59,001 bases of DNA from Olsenella sp. KH3B4 (GCA_900111695.1 FOHD01000012.1:1-59001); one strand, 5' to 3'; positions 1-8,692 are shown, counted from the first letter of the stretch. Translations and numbers: made by a program. The notes: generated by a model not told the origin, from the letters alone.

Positions 1-273
1 ACGGACGAGTGGGCGGCGGCGTGCGCCGCCGGCCACGTGACGCGCTCGATGTCGCGCAAGGCCAGGAGCCCGGACAACGCGAGGTGCGAGGGGTTCTTCG
101 GCACTCTCAAGAGCGACTTCTTCCACGGGACCGACTGGCGGGGCGTGACGTTCGCGGAGTTCAGCGAGAGGCTGGGCTCCTACATCGAGTGGTACAGGGG
201 CGGGAAGCCGAAGAAGGCGCTAGGATGGAGGACGATAAGGGAGCACCGTGCGGCGCTGGGTTACGCGGCGTAG
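1..273 (+). CDS. IS3-family transposase (OrfB), C-terminal part, cut by window edge
   Basis: The frame is open from base 1, so the start lies outside the window. The 90 visible residues are the end of an rve integrase core: DNARCEGFFGTLKSD holds the catalytic glutamate of the DDE triad in the context usual for IS3-family OrfB, followed by the F-x-E-F...YIEWY...KKALGW...HRAALGY tail. The protein would cut and join the element's ends. The gene is very GC-rich. It faces the ABC-F gene tail to tail, and the element's end lies about 30 bases after its stop. Whether the unseen 5' part is intact cannot be judged here. Confidence 0.85.
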   Translation, partial: TDEWAAACAAGHVTRSMSRKARSPDNARCEGFFGTLKSDFFHGTDWRGVTFAEFSERLGSYIEWYRGGKPKKALGWRTIREHRAALGYAA

Positions 274-303
274 CGGCGGTCCAGAGGAACGTCCGGGGTC
301 CCC
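1..303 (+). mobile_element. Right end of an IS3-family insertion sequence
   Basis: The element runs from beyond the left edge to about base 303, where the ABC-F reading frame loses similarity directly after DEPTNHLDIGSIE. The bases before the junction (about 282-303, ending ccggggtccc) would be the terminal inverted repeat. The matching left end and any target duplication are outside the window, so the exact boundary is good only to a few bases. Confidence 0.7.
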
Positions 304-1653
304 TTCGATGGAGCCTATATCGAGATGATTCGTCGGTTCATCGAGCACGAGGAGGTTGGGATTCGTAACAAGCTGCTGCGCAAGCATGAGTTTGCGGAGC
401 TCGCCAGGACTCAAATCGTCTCCATCGAGCAGTTTATCGGGGTCGGAATTCAGCCGCGCCACGATGGAGAGGACGCGGCCCTTCGTCTCTTGGTCCTGAC
501 CCCGTAGTCGTCTCAGGGCCCGCCCGCGTTCTTCCGGTCCGACGTCCTGGGGAACGTACGCCACTTTGACGGTATCGGGAACAGACTCAATGACGCTTCG
601 TACCACCAGGCTCTTTCCCGTTCCGTTCGCGCCAGTCAGCACCACGTGATCCGTTGGCAAGATCCAGAGCTCTGGCACGTCTATCGAGAAATCACCAGCG
701 GACAGTCGCGTCGCCTCTAGATGCACCACGCAGCTCGAACGCGCGGCAATGCCGAACGCGCCGATAGTATGGTCGTATCGCTTCGAGACAACTCTCTTTG
801 AGAGCTCTCCCTCGGCCTTTGCCAGCCGTTCACTCATATTGGACGAGAGCTTGCCAGCCACGCCGTCCTTTCCTGAGACTATGGCGCGTCCAATCCTCTC
901 CCGTGCGTCACTGTCGTGCTTGTCCAGGTTGCGCTTGCTGCGCTTGCCCTTCTGACGCGCCGCCTCCTCGCTTCTGCGCTGCGCTTCCGCCTTCAAGCGC
1001 TTCGCTTCGCGGACGGCCTTCTCGCGGTCCCTGATTGCAGCAGAGCGCTCGATGGCCGCTTGGCCACTCGCCTTCGAGTACCCTCCAGGTCGCATGGTCC
1101 AACGCGCCCCCTCGCACATCAGGCTCTGGCTCACAAGGCTATCCAGCAGAGCCCTGTCATGCGAGATGAGAATTCCGATGCCGCCGAAGGAAGCGAGGGC
1201 TTCCCTCACGATGTTGCGTGTCACGACGTCGAGGTCGTTTGTCGGCTCGTCCATGATGAGGACTTCCGGTCGCGCATAGAGCGCGCATGCGATCTGGAGT
1301 CGCTTCTGCTGACCGCCAGATAGAGTGCCATAGCGCCAGAACCAGTCGCCTTCGACGCGAAGCAAAGCCCTTGCTCGTTGCGCTTCCTTGCCCCAGTCCG
1401 ATGCGAGGTCGAAGAGATTGTCCGGTTCCTGGGTCGAGTCCTGCTGGCAGTACGCCGAGAACAGCTTCGGGCTCACCGTTCCGGAATCTGGCGCGATGGA
1501 GTGCGCGGCGATACGGGCAAGCGTGCTCTTCCCGCATCCGTTATCGCCGATGATGCCCGTCCATCCCGACGGGAACGTGACGCTGACGTCATCGATGGCG
1601 GCCGATACCGTACCAGGGTAGGTATAGCTGATGTGATTGAGATTCAGTTGCAT
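220..1653 (-). CDS. ABC-F family ATPase, 3' end replaced by IS sequence
   Basis: Soluble ABC-F protein with two ATP-binding cassettes and no membrane segments. Cassette 1 has Walker A GDNGCGKST, signature LSGGQQKR and Walker B VLIMDEPT. A Lys/Arg-rich linker follows, then cassette 2 with GANGTGKS, LSPGELRK and LLVLDEPTNHLD. Family members act on the ribosome and some protect it from antibiotics. Size and the charged linker resemble antibiotic-resistance ABC-Fs, but the subclass cannot be fixed by eye. I start at the ATG at 1653, with AAGGAG upstream, rather than at 1704. From about base 303 the frame reads through the IS end (27 foreign residues, stop at 220), so the second H-loop region (SHDR) is missing. 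The gene is probably inactive or altered. Confidence 0.85.
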   Translation of the reverse strand: MQLNLNHISYTYPGTVSAAIDDVSVTFPSGWTGIIGDNGCGKSTLARIAAHSIAPDSGTVSPKLFSAYCQQDSTQEPDNLFDLASDWGKEAQRARALLRVEGDWFWRYGTLSGGQQKRLQIACALYARPEVLIMDEPTNDLDVVTRNIVREALASFGGIGILISHDRALLDSLVSQSLMCEGARWTMRPGGYSKASGQAAIERSAAIRDREKAVREAKRLKAEAQRRSEEAARQKGKRSKRNLDKHDSDARERIGRAIVSGKDGVAGKLSSNMSERLAKAEGELSKRVVSKRYDHTIGAFGIAARSSCVVHLEATRLSAGDFSIDVPELWILPTDHVVLTGANGTGKSLVVRSVIESVPDTVKVAYVPQDVGPEERGRALRRLRGQDQETKGRVLSIVARLNSDPDKLLDGDDLSPGELRKLMLAQQLVTNPNLLVLDEPTNHLDIGSIEGDPGRSSGPPLRRVTQRRTVLPYRPPS

Positions 1654-2193
1654 GGCGAGCTCCTTCGAGGGGAGGTCGCGCAAAGGGTCAGGCACGCGAT
1701 GCATGAACTTGAAACGAGAAGATACTGAAGCGATGCGGCACCCTGAAGCGCGACCCGATTAGCAGAATGGTCGTATGGGGCGCCCGAAATGGGCATCGCT
1801 AGTTCTTCATCTAACCTGACCTAACTCGAAGCGGCGCTTGCCAAAGGCCCCGCTGATGAATTGTCGACGAGCATTGTAGCGTGGCTCTGACCTGGATGCA
1901 AAGCGGATTTGCAACCAGACGAAGAACGCCCTAATGACGCATCTCTGACGCTGTCCACACAATGCCAGCTGTTACGTATTTGGCCGAAACCTGTGCGACG
2001 ACCCTTCGATGTCGCCCCCGTGCAAAGTGAGCGGACTCCAGCAAGCCTTTGGGACTCGTGGCGCTTCTGCTCATGCTCCACGTCCCCATCGGCGGCAACG
2101 ATACACGCTCGACGTCATAACGGGCAAGCGCAACTATCCTGGCAGCAAATAGCAGGAGTCCTGGCTCGACAGCCTTGAAAGGCTTCCCGAGGC
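1654..2193. other. Non-coding stretch upstream of the ABC-F gene
   Basis: About 540 bases with no convincing gene. Short open frames on both strands lack ribosome sites and recognisable protein sequence. On the minus strand TACAAT at about 1879-1874 could be a -10 box for the ABC-F gene and would give a leader of roughly 200 nt, but no good -35 is visible. ABC-F resistance genes often carry attenuator leaders; I could not pick out a leader peptide or clear alternative stems. Confidence 0.4.
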
Positions 2194-2493
2194 TTAAGAA
2201 ACTCCTCTGCCGAACTGCATTCGGCAGAGGAGTTTAGCATGACTCATGACTGCCACCTTTGCGGCTTCGTAGTAGGCATGCTCGACAGTATCGGCGTCGA
2301 TGCCAACGGCTTCGGCAATCCACAAAAGCGATGCGACATTCTGGAGCAAGCTGTAGGTTCGCTCGGCATCGCTGTTCTCGTTCTCGCACGTAAAACTGCC
2401 ATACCCCTTAGGACCCTGGCTCTTGAACCAGGCAAGCATGCGCTCTCTCATCTCGCCCGGTGGCGATTGGAGATTTGCGGACTTCGCTGTCAT
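2194..2493 (-). CDS. Hypothetical protein, 99 aa
   Basis: Unrecognised small soluble protein. Composition looks like a real protein: a middle section (SLLQNVASLLWIAEAVGID, then ADTVEHAYYEAAKVAVM) suggests two amphipathic helices, and there are no membrane segments. The start at 2493 has only a weak purine-rich upstream stretch. The last 13 residues and the stop are encoded by the perfect 16-bp hairpin at 2199-2235, so the terminator-like stem is translated. It lies between the ABC-F gene and the DUF4143 ATPase in the accessory part of the window and has lower GC upstream. No function is proposed. Confidence 0.55.
   Translation of the reverse strand: MTAKSANLQSPPGEMRERMLAWFKSQGPKGYGSFTCENENSDAERTYSLLQNVASLLWIAEAVGIDADTVEHAYYEAAKVAVMSHAKLLCRMQFGRGVS
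2199..2235 (-). terminator. Perfect 16-bp stem hairpin at the 3' end of the 99-aa gene
   Basis: AAACTCCTCTGCCGAA and its exact complement are separated by CTGCA. On the minus strand the stem ends in GGAGTTT followed by CTTAA, giving a short U tract. The stop codon of the 99-aa gene (2194-2196) comes directly after it. Likely a rho-independent terminator for that gene; it could work in both directions. Confidence 0.6.
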
Positions 2494-2654
2494 AGCGGCC
2501 GCTTGCTGGATAATGCCTATTTGCCTACTTAAAGATATTCAACATCTCTTGACGTGTAACCGTGAGAACTTTCCTCCGACTTTAATTCGCAGCAATAGTG
2601 AACACAGCCGACTTTCGAACGCTCATATACGTTCTGAAATGATTTGGTTTGAGA

Positions 2655-3902
2655 TTAATTGCTACTTACCAGGTCTCCTCCGCTCGCGATGAACTCCATC
2701 AGGTTCAGGTGCCGCACGCCCTCGCGCTGCTGAAGCAGCGGGTCAAGGGTGAACAGGTAGCGCGGGTACGAATCGGTGATCTTCTCGAAAGGCCTGTACT
2801 CGCGATCCTCGGTCGCATGGTCGGCGATGGTCATCGCAACCTGAATGTAGAAGTACTCTCCGAACGCCCTGCGTGCAACGAAGTCGCATTCGAGGTTGCC
2901 TATGCGCCCGACGCTCATCATGTAGCCAAGACTCCTTAGGTACTGATAGGTGACGTTCTCGAGCGCTGGTCCGTAGTTGATGCGTGCGTCGGTGTTCAAG
3001 GCGAAGTAGAAGCCGAGGTCGGCAAGGTAGTACTTCTCATCGCGCATAAGCGACTTGCGCGACTTCATATCGAAGCGCTGACAGCGGTAGATGATCTTGG
3101 CATCCACCAGAATCTGGATATAGCGATTGAGGGTCTCGCGCTTGATGTGTACCTTCTCGACCTTATTGAAGTGCTCCAGCAGATTCTTGAGGCTGGTGGT
3201 CGCACCGAAGTTGTTGATGAGATAGTCGCGCACCACGTTGAAGACCGAGACGTTCCTTATCTTGTTGGAGCGCTTGACGTCCTTCTCGAAGATCTCCTGC
3301 ACGACGCCCTGCACATATGCGCGCTTGTCCCGCTCGTCGTCGTACTCGACCGCCTTGGGGAAGCCGCCGAGCCTGATGTACTCGGTGAACTCCCGCGCAA
3401 GATTTGAGGATACCTCCTTGCCAAGGTAGCGCTTCATGCCCAGATACTCTGCAAAGTCCAGCGTGAACACCTCGAACTCGAGGTAGCGCCCGGTGAGCTT
3501 GGTAGCGAGCTCGCCGGAGAGCGGGTACGAGTTCGAGCCCGTGATGAATATGGACCAGCCGCCGTCGGTCCGGTAGCCGTTGATGAGTTCCTCGAAGCCT
3601 CTTACGTTCTGAATCTCGTCGATGAAGAGGTACTTGGTCCCCTGAGCGCCGGGAGGCGCCGTTCTGTCGATAAGCCCCTCGAGCGCATCGGGGGTCTTGA
3701 TCTTGCGGTTGGCGCGTAGGTCTAGGTCGAGAAAAACGATATTCTCATCAGGAACGCCCAACTCGCGAAGCTCGTCGGCTATGGAGAGCATCATGCAGGA
3801 CTTTCCGCAACGCCTCACCCCGGTGATGACCTTAATCATTCCCTCGTCGTGGTAGAAGCTGCGGATACGGCTGAGGTACTTCTCGCGACGGTACACCTGC
3901 AT
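2655..3902 (-). CDS. AAA_14/DUF4143 ATP-binding protein
   Basis: P-loop ATPase of 415 aa. Walker A is GVRRCGKSCMM (residues about 28-38), Walker B is KYLFIDEIQN, followed by a sensor-like IFITGSNS. The C-terminal half is the DUF4143 region, with a winged-helix-like part and a PD-(D/E)xK-like fold; ALENVTYQYLRSLGY and GNLECDFVARR fit the nuclease-like core. Such proteins are common in gut bacteria and archaea in variable copy number, and their role is not established. The gene stands alone between the 99-aa gene and guaA, downstream of two inverted repeats (3905-3927 and 3938-3982). Start ATG at 3902 with GAAGGGAG upstream. Confidence 0.9.
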   Translation of the reverse strand: MQVYRREKYLSRIRSFYHDEGMIKVITGVRRCGKSCMMLSIADELRELGVPDENIVFLDLDLRANRKIKTPDALEGLIDRTAPPGAQGTKYLFIDEIQNVRGFEELINGYRTDGGWSIFITGSNSYPLSGELATKLTGRYLEFEVFTLDFAEYLGMKRYLGKEVSSNLAREFTEYIRLGGFPKAVEYDDERDKRAYVQGVVQEIFEKDVKRSNKIRNVSVFNVVRDYLINNFGATTSLKNLLEHFNKVEKVHIKRETLNRYIQILVDAKIIYRCQRFDMKSRKSLMRDEKYYLADLGFYFALNTDARINYGPALENVTYQYLRSLGYMMSVGRIGNLECDFVARRAFGEYFYIQVAMTIADHATEDREYRPFEKITDSYPRYLFTLDPLLQQREGVRHLNLMEFIASGGDLVSSN

Positions 3903-3904
3903 GA

Positions 3905-3927
3905 TGGACTCCCTTCAAGTGAGTCCA
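3905..3927 (-). promoter_or_regulatory. Inverted repeat enclosing the ribosome site of the DUF4143 gene
   Basis: TGGACTC and GAGTCCA (7 bp) flank a 9-base loop and end two bases before the ATG at 3902. On the minus strand the GAAGGGAG ribosome-binding sequence lies partly in the loop and partly in the distal arm. The RNA could mask the site, or the DNA could be an operator; this is inference from position. Confidence 0.4.
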
Positions 3928-3937
3928 TTTTAGCTAT

Positions 3938-3982
3938 TTAAGGGGGTACTTTTTTAGATAATCTAAAAAAGTACCCCCTTAA
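3938..3982. repeat. 45-bp near-perfect palindrome between guaA and the DUF4143 gene
   Basis: Arms of 21 bp (TTAAGGGGGTACTTTTTTAGA and its exact complement) flank a 3-base centre TAA. It lies 25 bases after the guaA stop and 36 bases before the DUF4143 start. Neither strand has a run of T directly after the stem, so a simple terminator is not the best reading. The A/T runs inside each arm and the symmetry suit a protein-binding site or a cruciform. Confidence 0.7.
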
Positions 3983-4006
3983 TAGATGACTTTGTGGTTA
4001 ATAACC

Positions 4007-5599
4007 CTATTCCCACTCAATCGTAGCAGGTGGTTTGGGCGTGACGTCGTACACCACGCGGTTCACGCCGTCGACCTCGTCCACGATGCGGCTGGATATG
4101 CGGCCAATCACGTCGTAGGGAAGCTTGGCCCAGTCGGCGGTCATGGCGTCGGTAGACTCCACCGCACGCACGATGATGGGACGGCGGTACGTACGCTCGT
4201 CGCCCATGACGCCAACGGAACGGATGTCCGGAAGCACGGCAAAGTACTGCCAGCAGGCGTGCTCGGAGTTGCGATCACCCGTCTCCTCAAAGAGCCGCTG
4301 GTTGTAGGCGTCAAGCTCCTCTCGCACGATGGCGTCGGCATCCTTCAGGATGGCGAGCTTCTCGGGCGTCACCTCACCAATGATACGGATGGCGAGGCCA
4401 GGGCCCGGGAACGGCTGACGCCACACCATCTTGGCGGGCAGCCCAAGCGCAATGCCCAGCTCGCGCACCTCGTCCTTGAAGAAGTGGTCGAGAGGCTCGA
4501 TAAGGTCAAAGTGCACGCCCTCAGGGAACGGAATCAGGTTGTGGTGGCTCTTGATGGTTGCCGCCTTGCCACCGGTCTTTCGTGCACCGGATTCAATGAT
4601 GTCCGGGTAGATGGTGCCCTGCGCGAGCATCTCCACGTCCCCGATCTTCTGGGCCTCGTCGAAGAAGACCTTCCAGAACTCGGTGCCAATGAGCCGGCGC
4701 TTCTTCTCGGGATCGGTAACGCCGGCGAGCATCTTGGCGTAACGCTCCTCGGCATACACATGCACGAGCGGCATGTGGAACTGCTCGCGGAAGACCTCCT
4801 CGACCATCTCGGGCTCGCCCTTGCGGAGCATCCCATGGTTCACGAATACGCAGGTGAGCTGGTCGCCGATGGCGCGGTGCACCAACGCCGCGACCACGGA
4901 GGAGTCCACGCCACCAGAGAGGGCGAGGATTACCTTGCGCGAGCCAACCTGCTCGCGTATCTCCTCGACCTTCTGGTCGATGATGCCCTCCATGGTCCAG
5001 TTCTTCTCGAGGTGACACACGCCAAAGAGGAAGTTCTCGAGCATACGCGTGCCGTACTCGGTGTGACGCACCTCGGGGTGGAACTGCGTGGCGAAGAGCC
5101 GGCGACGGGGGCACTCCATAACTGCCACGGGGCAGGTGTCCGTGCGACCGGTAACCATGAAGCCCTCGGGGGCACGGCTCACGGAGTCGCGGTGGCTCAT
5201 CCACACCGTCTGGCCGCCCTCTGGCGTGCCGTCGAGAAGAACCGAGGAACCAAGCCGCGTGAGCGTCGCCGGGCCATACTCGCCCTTGTCGGTGTGAGCG
5301 ACCTCGCCGCCGAGCTTGACGGCCATGATCTGCTCGCCATAGCAAAAGCCCAAGATGGGGATGCCCAGCTCGAAGACACGAGCATCCATGTCTGGCGCGC
5401 CCTCCGCATAGACCGAGGCGGGGCCACCGGAGAGGATGATGGCGGAAGGAGCCATCTTGGCAAGCTCGTCCGCCGAGATGTCACAGGGGACAATCTCCGA
5501 GTAGACATGCAGGTCACGAACCCTACGGGCAATGAGCTGCCCGTACTGGGCACCAAAGTCGAAGACCGCCACGAACTGCTTGGGCCTTGCCTCGGACAT
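4007..5599 (-). CDS. guaA: GMP synthase (glutamine-hydrolysing)
   Basis: Converts XMP, glutamine and ATP to GMP in the cytoplasm, the last step of guanine nucleotide synthesis. 530 aa, full length. The N-terminal class I glutamine amidotransferase has Cys86 in GFCYGEQ and His174/Glu176 in QFHPEV. The ATP-pyrophosphatase domain carries the PP-loop LSGGVDSS (about 227-234). The C-terminal dimerisation domain ends TPKPPATIEWE, as usual for the family. Start ATG at 5599. Single gene, divergent from the LCP gene; no guanine riboswitch is visible in the 5600-5876 gap. xpt, at 12.6 kb, salvages xanthine to the substrate XMP. Confidence 0.98.
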   Translation of the reverse strand: MSEARPKQFVAVFDFGAQYGQLIARRVRDLHVYSEIVPCDISADELAKMAPSAIILSGGPASVYAEGAPDMDARVFELGIPILGFCYGEQIMAVKLGGEVAHTDKGEYGPATLTRLGSSVLLDGTPEGGQTVWMSHRDSVSRAPEGFMVTGRTDTCPVAVMECPRRRLFATQFHPEVRHTEYGTRMLENFLFGVCHLEKNWTMEGIIDQKVEEIREQVGSRKVILALSGGVDSSVVAALVHRAIGDQLTCVFVNHGMLRKGEPEMVEEVFREQFHMPLVHVYAEERYAKMLAGVTDPEKKRRLIGTEFWKVFFDEAQKIGDVEMLAQGTIYPDIIESGARKTGGKAATIKSHHNLIPFPEGVHFDLIEPLDHFFKDEVRELGIALGLPAKMVWRQPFPGPGLAIRIIGEVTPEKLAILKDADAIVREELDAYNQRLFEETGDRNSEHACWQYFAVLPDIRSVGVMGDERTYRRPIIVRAVESTDAMTADWAKLPYDVIGRISSRIVDEVDGVNRVVYDVTPKPPATIEWE

Positions 5600-5876
5600 G
5601 CGTGTCTCCCATCTCCGGCTGTTGCCGGGCAGTAAATTCGTATGCGCTGTAGAGGATACTACCGATTGGGCCCCTCAAGGACTCCCAAGGATTGAGGACA
5701 CCGTATGTCCGTCAGCGCCGTCCAGCATCCTTCATGGAGCATCCACGCACGTCACGTATGATGAATAGGTTATAGCGGTGCGCCGAGAAGCACCGACACT
5801 GAACAAGAACCGCACGATGTCCGGCCGGACACGGTTAGGGGGCCCCTTGGCCGAGAGAAGAAGGCACCACCGTCGC

Positions 5877-7481
5877 ATGTCATCTGAGGAGCAGGACCGT
5901 CTCTCCGCAGAGCGCTACGGTGCAGGTAGCGACCACAACTCCGCGGGCTCCAACGCGCGCCAGCTCCACAGCACACCGCTCGTACAGGGGCGCACGGTCG
6001 GGACCACTCCTCATGCCCATGCCAACTACGCAGCGGGAGAGGCCCATGCCAGCCACCTACGCGGCGGCGAGCTGGACGAGATGGACCACGCAGCATCCCG
6101 AGCCGACGGGGTCGGCTACTACGTCTCCAAGCGCAAGCAGGCAAAGCGCAGCCACCGCGTTCTCAAGGTCGTGGTGATCTCGCTTGTCGCCGTTTTGGCC
6201 GTTGCTGGCGCAGCCTTTGCCTGGTACATCAACAGCATCAACAGCAAGCTTTCCAAGGGCATAGACTCGAACCTCCTCAACCAGCTTGTTGCCCCCACCG
6301 AGACGGACGACCCCTTCTACATGCTGCTCCTCGGTGTTGACCAGGACGAGGAGCGCACGGAGGAATGGGGGGCAGACCAGTCGAACTACCGCACGGACTC
6401 AATCATCCTCGTGCGCGTTGACCCACCCAACAAGAAGGTCACGCTCATCTCAATCCCCCGCGACACCATGGTTGATATGGACGAGCACGGGAAGCAGAAG
6501 ATCAATGCTGCGTACTCGTTTGGCGGCGCCGCCTACATGGTGCAGGTTGTCTCGAAGCTCGCGGGCGTAAACATCTCGCACTACGCCGAGCTCAACTTTG
6601 AGCAGTTCACCTCCATCGTCGACACACTCGGCGGCGTGGAGGTCACACTCCCCGTGGCCGTCTCTGACATGGACTACGCCGGCATCGACCTTCCTGCGGG
6701 CACGCAGACCCTCAACGGCGAGGAGGCCCTCGGCCTTTGCCGCAGCCGCCATGCGTACGATGCCTACGGCGGCGGCGACTACTACCGCTCTGCCAACCAG
6801 CGCATGGTCATCGCAGCCATCATCCGCAAGGTCCTCGAGAGCGACCCCACCACGTGGCCCAGCCTCATCTCCCAACTGGCCGACAGCGTGACAACCGATC
6901 TCTCCGCAACAGACATCCTCTCGCTGGCCAACCAGTTCAAGGACCTCGACACCGAGAACGACATCTACTCCGGCTCGGTGCCCACGACCTCCCAGTACAT
7001 CGACAATCTCTGGTACGAGGTGGTGGACGAGGACGCCTGGAAGACCATGATGGAGCGCACCGAAGCAGGCGAGACACCCTACTCGGACTCCTCGCAGGAC
7101 TTCACCTCCGGCGTCGCCGGCTCTGTGGGCACAAGCACGACAGACTCGAGCTCCACGGACGCCTCGAGCACGCGCTCCGAGCCCGTCTACTCTGGCACGG
7201 TCCTTGTGCTTAATGGCACCTCAACCCAGGGCGTCGCTTCCAACGCGGCCAATGTCCTCACCCAGACCGGCTACTCAGCCATCGCTGGAAACGCCGACTC
7301 CACAGAGCACACGACCACGACCATCGTGTACAACACGTCCGCGAGCTCGTCTGCCCTGGGCGAGGCAAAGGGCGTCGCCGAGAAGCTCGGTCTATCCGTA
7401 ACCCCCACGGAGAACCCCGGAACCTACTCCGACAACTACGACGTAATCGTCGTGCTGGGGACGGACTACAAGAGCAAGTAG
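5877..7481 (+). CDS. LytR-CpsA-Psr (LCP) family cell-wall polymer ligase
   Basis: Membrane-anchored enzyme of the family that transfers undecaprenyl-linked glycopolymers to peptidoglycan outside the cell. A His/Arg-rich cytoplasmic N-terminus precedes one membrane segment (VLKVVVISLVAVLAVAGAAFAW). The LCP domain shows RTDSIILVRVDP, SIPRDTMV and the arginine-rich CRSRHAYDAYGGGDYYRSANQR. A Ser/Thr-rich linker leads to a LytR_C domain (VLVLNGTSTQGVASNAANVL). The start is uncertain: the frame is open from GTG 5778 (also ATG 5817), but the first residues are Arg-rich and poorly protein-like. I prefer ATG 5877, preceded by AGAAGG. Stands alone, ended by the hairpin at 7511-7540. Confidence 0.92.
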   Translation: MSSEEQDRLSAERYGAGSDHNSAGSNARQLHSTPLVQGRTVGTTPHAHANYAAGEAHASHLRGGELDEMDHAASRADGVGYYVSKRKQAKRSHRVLKVVVISLVAVLAVAGAAFAWYINSINSKLSKGIDSNLLNQLVAPTETDDPFYMLLLGVDQDEERTEEWGADQSNYRTDSIILVRVDPPNKKVTLISIPRDTMVDMDEHGKQKINAAYSFGGAAYMVQVVSKLAGVNISHYAELNFEQFTSIVDTLGGVEVTLPVAVSDMDYAGIDLPAGTQTLNGEEALGLCRSRHAYDAYGGGDYYRSANQRMVIAAIIRKVLESDPTTWPSLISQLADSVTTDLSATDILSLANQFKDLDTENDIYSGSVPTTSQYIDNLWYEVVDEDAWKTMMERTEAGETPYSDSSQDFTSGVAGSVGTSTTDSSSTDASSTRSEPVYSGTVLVLNGTSTQGVASNAANVLTQTGYSAIAGNADSTEHTTTTIVYNTSASSSALGEAKGVAEKLGLSVTPTENPGTYSDNYDVIVVLGTDYKSK

Positions 7482-7510
7482 CCCACAGCTTCTCTCGCCC
7501 ACACAAGCAA

Positions 7511-7546
7511 CGGGCCCCCGACGACAACGTCGGGGGCCCGTTCTTC
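7511..7546 (+). terminator. Terminator of the LCP gene
   Basis: 13-bp GC-rich stem CGGGCCCCCGACG, loop ACAA, exact complement, then TTCTTCT. It sits between the convergent LCP and ychF genes and probably stops transcription from both sides. Confidence 0.85.
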
Positions 7547-7577
7547 TCGGCATCTCCTCAGTTCAGCAGTGCAAGCG

Positions 7578-8651
7578 CTACACGTTAAAGCGGAAGACCA
7601 TCACGTCGCCGTCCTGCACGACGTAGTCCTTGCCTTCCATGCGCAGCCTGCCGGCATCGCGCGCACCGGCTTCGCCGCCCAGGGTAACGTAGTCCTCGTA
7701 GCTGATGGTCTCAGCCTTGATGAAGCCCTTCTCGAAGTCCGAGTGAATGACGCCAGCAGCCTCGGGAGCCTTGGCGCCAATGCGCACGGTCCAAGCGCGG
7801 ACCTCCTTGGGACCCGCGGTGAAGAAGCTCTGGAGGCCCAGCAGGTGATAGGCCGCTCGCGCAAGCGTCTCGAGGCCAGAGTGCTCGAGGCCCATGGATG
7901 CCAGGTACTCGGCCGCCTCCTCGGGATCGAGGTCGGCCAGCTCCGCCTCGACCTCCGCGCAGATGGGAATGGCGTCCTGGCCGTTGATCTGGGGCTTCTC
8001 GCCCAGCTGGTCCTCGTCGCAGTTGGCCACGTAGAGGATGGGCTTCATAGTGAGAAGGAAGAGGTCGTGGGCGGCTGCTCGCTCGTCGTCGCTCATGTCC
8101 ATCTCGGCCGCGCGGTGCCCCTCGTTGAGCCACGCCTGCAGGCGCTTGGCAACCTCGAGGCGCGGAGCCATTTCCTTGTCGCGCTTGGCCTCCTTCTCCA
8201 GCTTGGGGATGGAACGCTCGAGCGAGCCCAGGTCAGCGAGGACAAGCTCGGTCTGGATGGTGTCAGCATCGGCCGCCGGATCGACAAACGCACCGGTACG
8301 GCCGGTCTCGCGCATGACGTTGGGGTCCTTGAAGAAACGGACCACCTCACAGATTGCGTCGCAGTTGCGGATGTTCGCCAGGAACTGGTTGCCCAGGCCC
8401 TCGCCCTCGTTGGCACCCTTGACCAGGCCTGCAATGTCGACGAACTCAACCGTCGCGGGGACGATCTTCGCAGGATGCACCATCTCGGCAAGCTTGTTGA
8501 GGCGCTCGTCGGGAACGTCCACCACGCCCACGTTGGGGTCGATGGTCGCAAACGGATAGTTCGCGGCAAGACCACCCTTGCGGGTGAGTGCGGTGAACAG
8601 GGTCGACTTGCCCACGTTGGGAAGTCCCACGATGCCTATGGAAAGTGACAC
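7578..8651 (-). CDS. ychF: Redox-regulated ATPase YchF (Obg family)
   Basis: Universally conserved P-loop protein of the Obg family that prefers ATP to GTP and associates with ribosomes. 357 aa. G1 is GLPNVGKST, G3 is DIAGLVKGA, and the G4 position reads NCDE instead of the GTP-specific NKxD, as in YchF. The C-terminal TGS domain (FFTAGPKEVRAWTVRIG to DYV) and the last strand MVFRFNV are complete. Start ATG at 8651 with a GAGAGACA-type ribosome site. Follows the ferredoxin gene by about 40 bases, so probably co-transcribed with it. Confidence 0.97.
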   Translation of the reverse strand: MSLSIGIVGLPNVGKSTLFTALTRKGGLAANYPFATIDPNVGVVDVPDERLNKLAEMVHPAKIVPATVEFVDIAGLVKGANEGEGLGNQFLANIRNCDAICEVVRFFKDPNVMRETGRTGAFVDPAADADTIQTELVLADLGSLERSIPKLEKEAKRDKEMAPRLEVAKRLQAWLNEGHRAAEMDMSDDERAAAHDLFLLTMKPILYVANCDEDQLGEKPQINGQDAIPICAEVEAELADLDPEEAAEYLASMGLEHSGLETLARAAYHLLGLQSFFTAGPKEVRAWTVRIGAKAPEAAGVIHSDFEKGFIKAETISYEDYVTLGGEAGARDAGRLRMEGKDYVVQDGDVMVFRFNV

Positions 8652-8692
8652 GGTGTCTCTCCTTCTTTGTCTGCGGCTCCTGCGCGCAGCCC

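Noticed and set aside
1821..2178. Small genes (86 and 89 aa frames) upstream of the ABC-F gene
   Set aside because: No ribosome site, protein-like pattern or motif on either strand.
3986..5635. 549-aa plus-strand open frame over guaA
   Set aside because: Antisense shadow of guaA. High GC removes stop codons in the mirror frame; the translation is His/Val/Leu-rich with no family motif.
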